Program-made: the position numbers and the translations under genes | Notes under the pieces: model-generated | The model's input: the letters and a program-made list of their open reading frames with translations, nothing else | The model's database searches: none | Told to the model about the DNA's origin: nothing | Shown: piece by piece, positions 6,591 to 7,270 of the stretch | Numbering within the stretch: position 1 is the first letter of the stretch | Layout: each line of letters begins with the position of its first letter | DNA from: Xanthobacteraceae bacterium | GTDB taxonomy: Bacteria > Pseudomonadota > Alphaproteobacteria > Rhizobiales > Xanthobacteraceae | DNA length: 7,270 nucleotides | NCBI GenBank assembly: GCA_030043175.1 | Contig: JASHYD010001068.1 | Coordinates: forward strand, 1-7,270 | Direction of reading: 5' to 3'

Positions 6591-7270
6591 TTACGTCGAG
6601 TTCGGTCCCGTGGGGGAGACCAGCCCGGGCCACAGACGCATAAGCTCGGCTTGGCGCGTGACCCCGGTCTTCAGAAAGATGTGTTCGAGGTGGGTTTTCG
6701 CCGTCGTCCCAGCGATGCCGAGATTGGCTGCGCTCTCGGCCAACGTGCGCCCGGCAAACAGACAGGCGAGCACGCGGGTTTCGGCCTGCGTCAGACCAAA
6801 TGCGGCAGCCGCGGCGTCTGCACCGTCTTGCGCGTCAGGCGATACGCCGATGAACACGGCGGCAACGGCCGCGGGCTGGAGCCGGGTGCGCAAGGCGCTC
6901 CCCGTTAGCGGCAGGACGTGCGCGACGATGGGCGACGCATCGGGCTTGTTGAGGCGGATCGCAAGCCCGGTTTTGCCAACGCCGACCTCGTTTCTGGCCA
7001 CCAGCGCGATGGCGGAGTGCAACTCGAATGCTGCTGAGGGACCCGTCGCTTGCAGGATGCCGTGGGCGCTTTGAAGGAGGCTGCCCTCGTGCAACATGTG
7101 CTCGGCTGCGCGGTTGGCATGCAGAACGATGCCTTGTTCGTTCGTCAGCACGACGGCACAGCGGAGCGCACCGAGAGCTTCGGCCATCCGCGCACCCGCG
7201 ATGGTACCAACATCGAGCACCTCGCTGATCGTCAGAGCGCGCCGCAGATGCGGCAGCAACAACTTGCCAA
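6591..7270 (-). CDS. LuxR-type helix-turn-helix regulator, 5' end outside window
   Basis: The frame is open to the right edge, so the start lies beyond 7270; about 226 C-terminal residues are present and the stop TAA is at 6591-6593. The first visible part, LLPHLRRALTISEVLD, links an unseen N-terminal region to a PAS-like fold (CAVVLTNEQGIVLHANRAAE, then ALVARNEVGVG and AHVLPLTGSALR). The last 70 residues are a LuxR/GerE DNA-binding domain: FGLTQAETRVLACLFAGRTL, ESAANLGIAGTTAKTHLEHI, FLKTGVTRQAELMRL. This arrangement is common among alphaproteobacterial helix-turn-helix regulators of roughly 370 residues. No receiver domain is visible. The target is unknown; the GFA and GYD genes follow 253 bp downstream on the same strand. 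Confidence 0.88.
   Translation of the reverse strand, partial: GKLLLPHLRRALTISEVLDVGTIAGARMAEALGALRCAVVLTNEQGIVLHANRAAEHMLHEGSLLQSAHGILQATGPSAAFELHSAIALVARNEVGVGKTGLAIRLNKPDASPIVAHVLPLTGSALRTRLQPAAVAAVFIGVSPDAQDGADAAAAAFGLTQAETRVLACLFAGRTLAESAANLGIAGTTAKTHLEHIFLKTGVTRQAELMRLWPGLVSPTGPNST

Overview
The window reads as chromosomal DNA of a GC-rich alphaproteobacterium. The protein styles (LysR beside a zeta-crystallin-type oxidoreductase, HWE-type histidine kinase remains, a GYD-domain protein, GFA and LuxR families) would suit the Bradyrhizobium/Rhodopseudomonas group. That placement is an inference from pattern memory, not from a search.

Left part (1-1566): a gene-free leader opens with a near-perfect GC-rich palindrome and leads into a two-gene thiazole block, thiS then thiG, on the plus strand. 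ThiS carries the sulfur as a C-terminal thiocarboxylate and ThiG closes the thiazole ring of thiamin. No thiC, thiO, thiE or thiF lies in the window, and I could not find a TPP riboswitch. A small cupin gene (minus strand) converges on thiG.

Middle (1987-5362): about 730 bp hold no intact gene, but on the minus strand they contain a short, multiply frameshifted remnant resembling the start of an aminoglycoside-phosphotransferase-type kinase. A LysR-type regulator (minus) and a zeta-crystallin/QorA-type NADPH:quinone oxidoreductase (plus) follow, divergently transcribed from a 94-bp promoter region; the regulator probably controls the oxidoreductase. Beyond the oxidoreductase another 730 bp are gene-poor and carry the C-terminal end of an HWE-family histidine kinase (plus) with no kinase body. 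Next to it is an unassigned antisense fragment, possibly the end of an IclR-type regulator.

Right part (5363-7270), all minus strand: a secreted GYD-domain protein gene broken by an apparent one-base deletion, an intact GFA-family zinc protein, and the C-terminal part of a LuxR-type regulator whose beginning lies beyond the right edge.

Overall this is ordinary accessory/metabolic chromosome with an unusual amount of gene decay: one recent frameshift and two or three older fragments. I see no tRNA, rRNA, CRISPR array, intact insertion sequence or phage module, and nothing I would call a new defence or mobile system.
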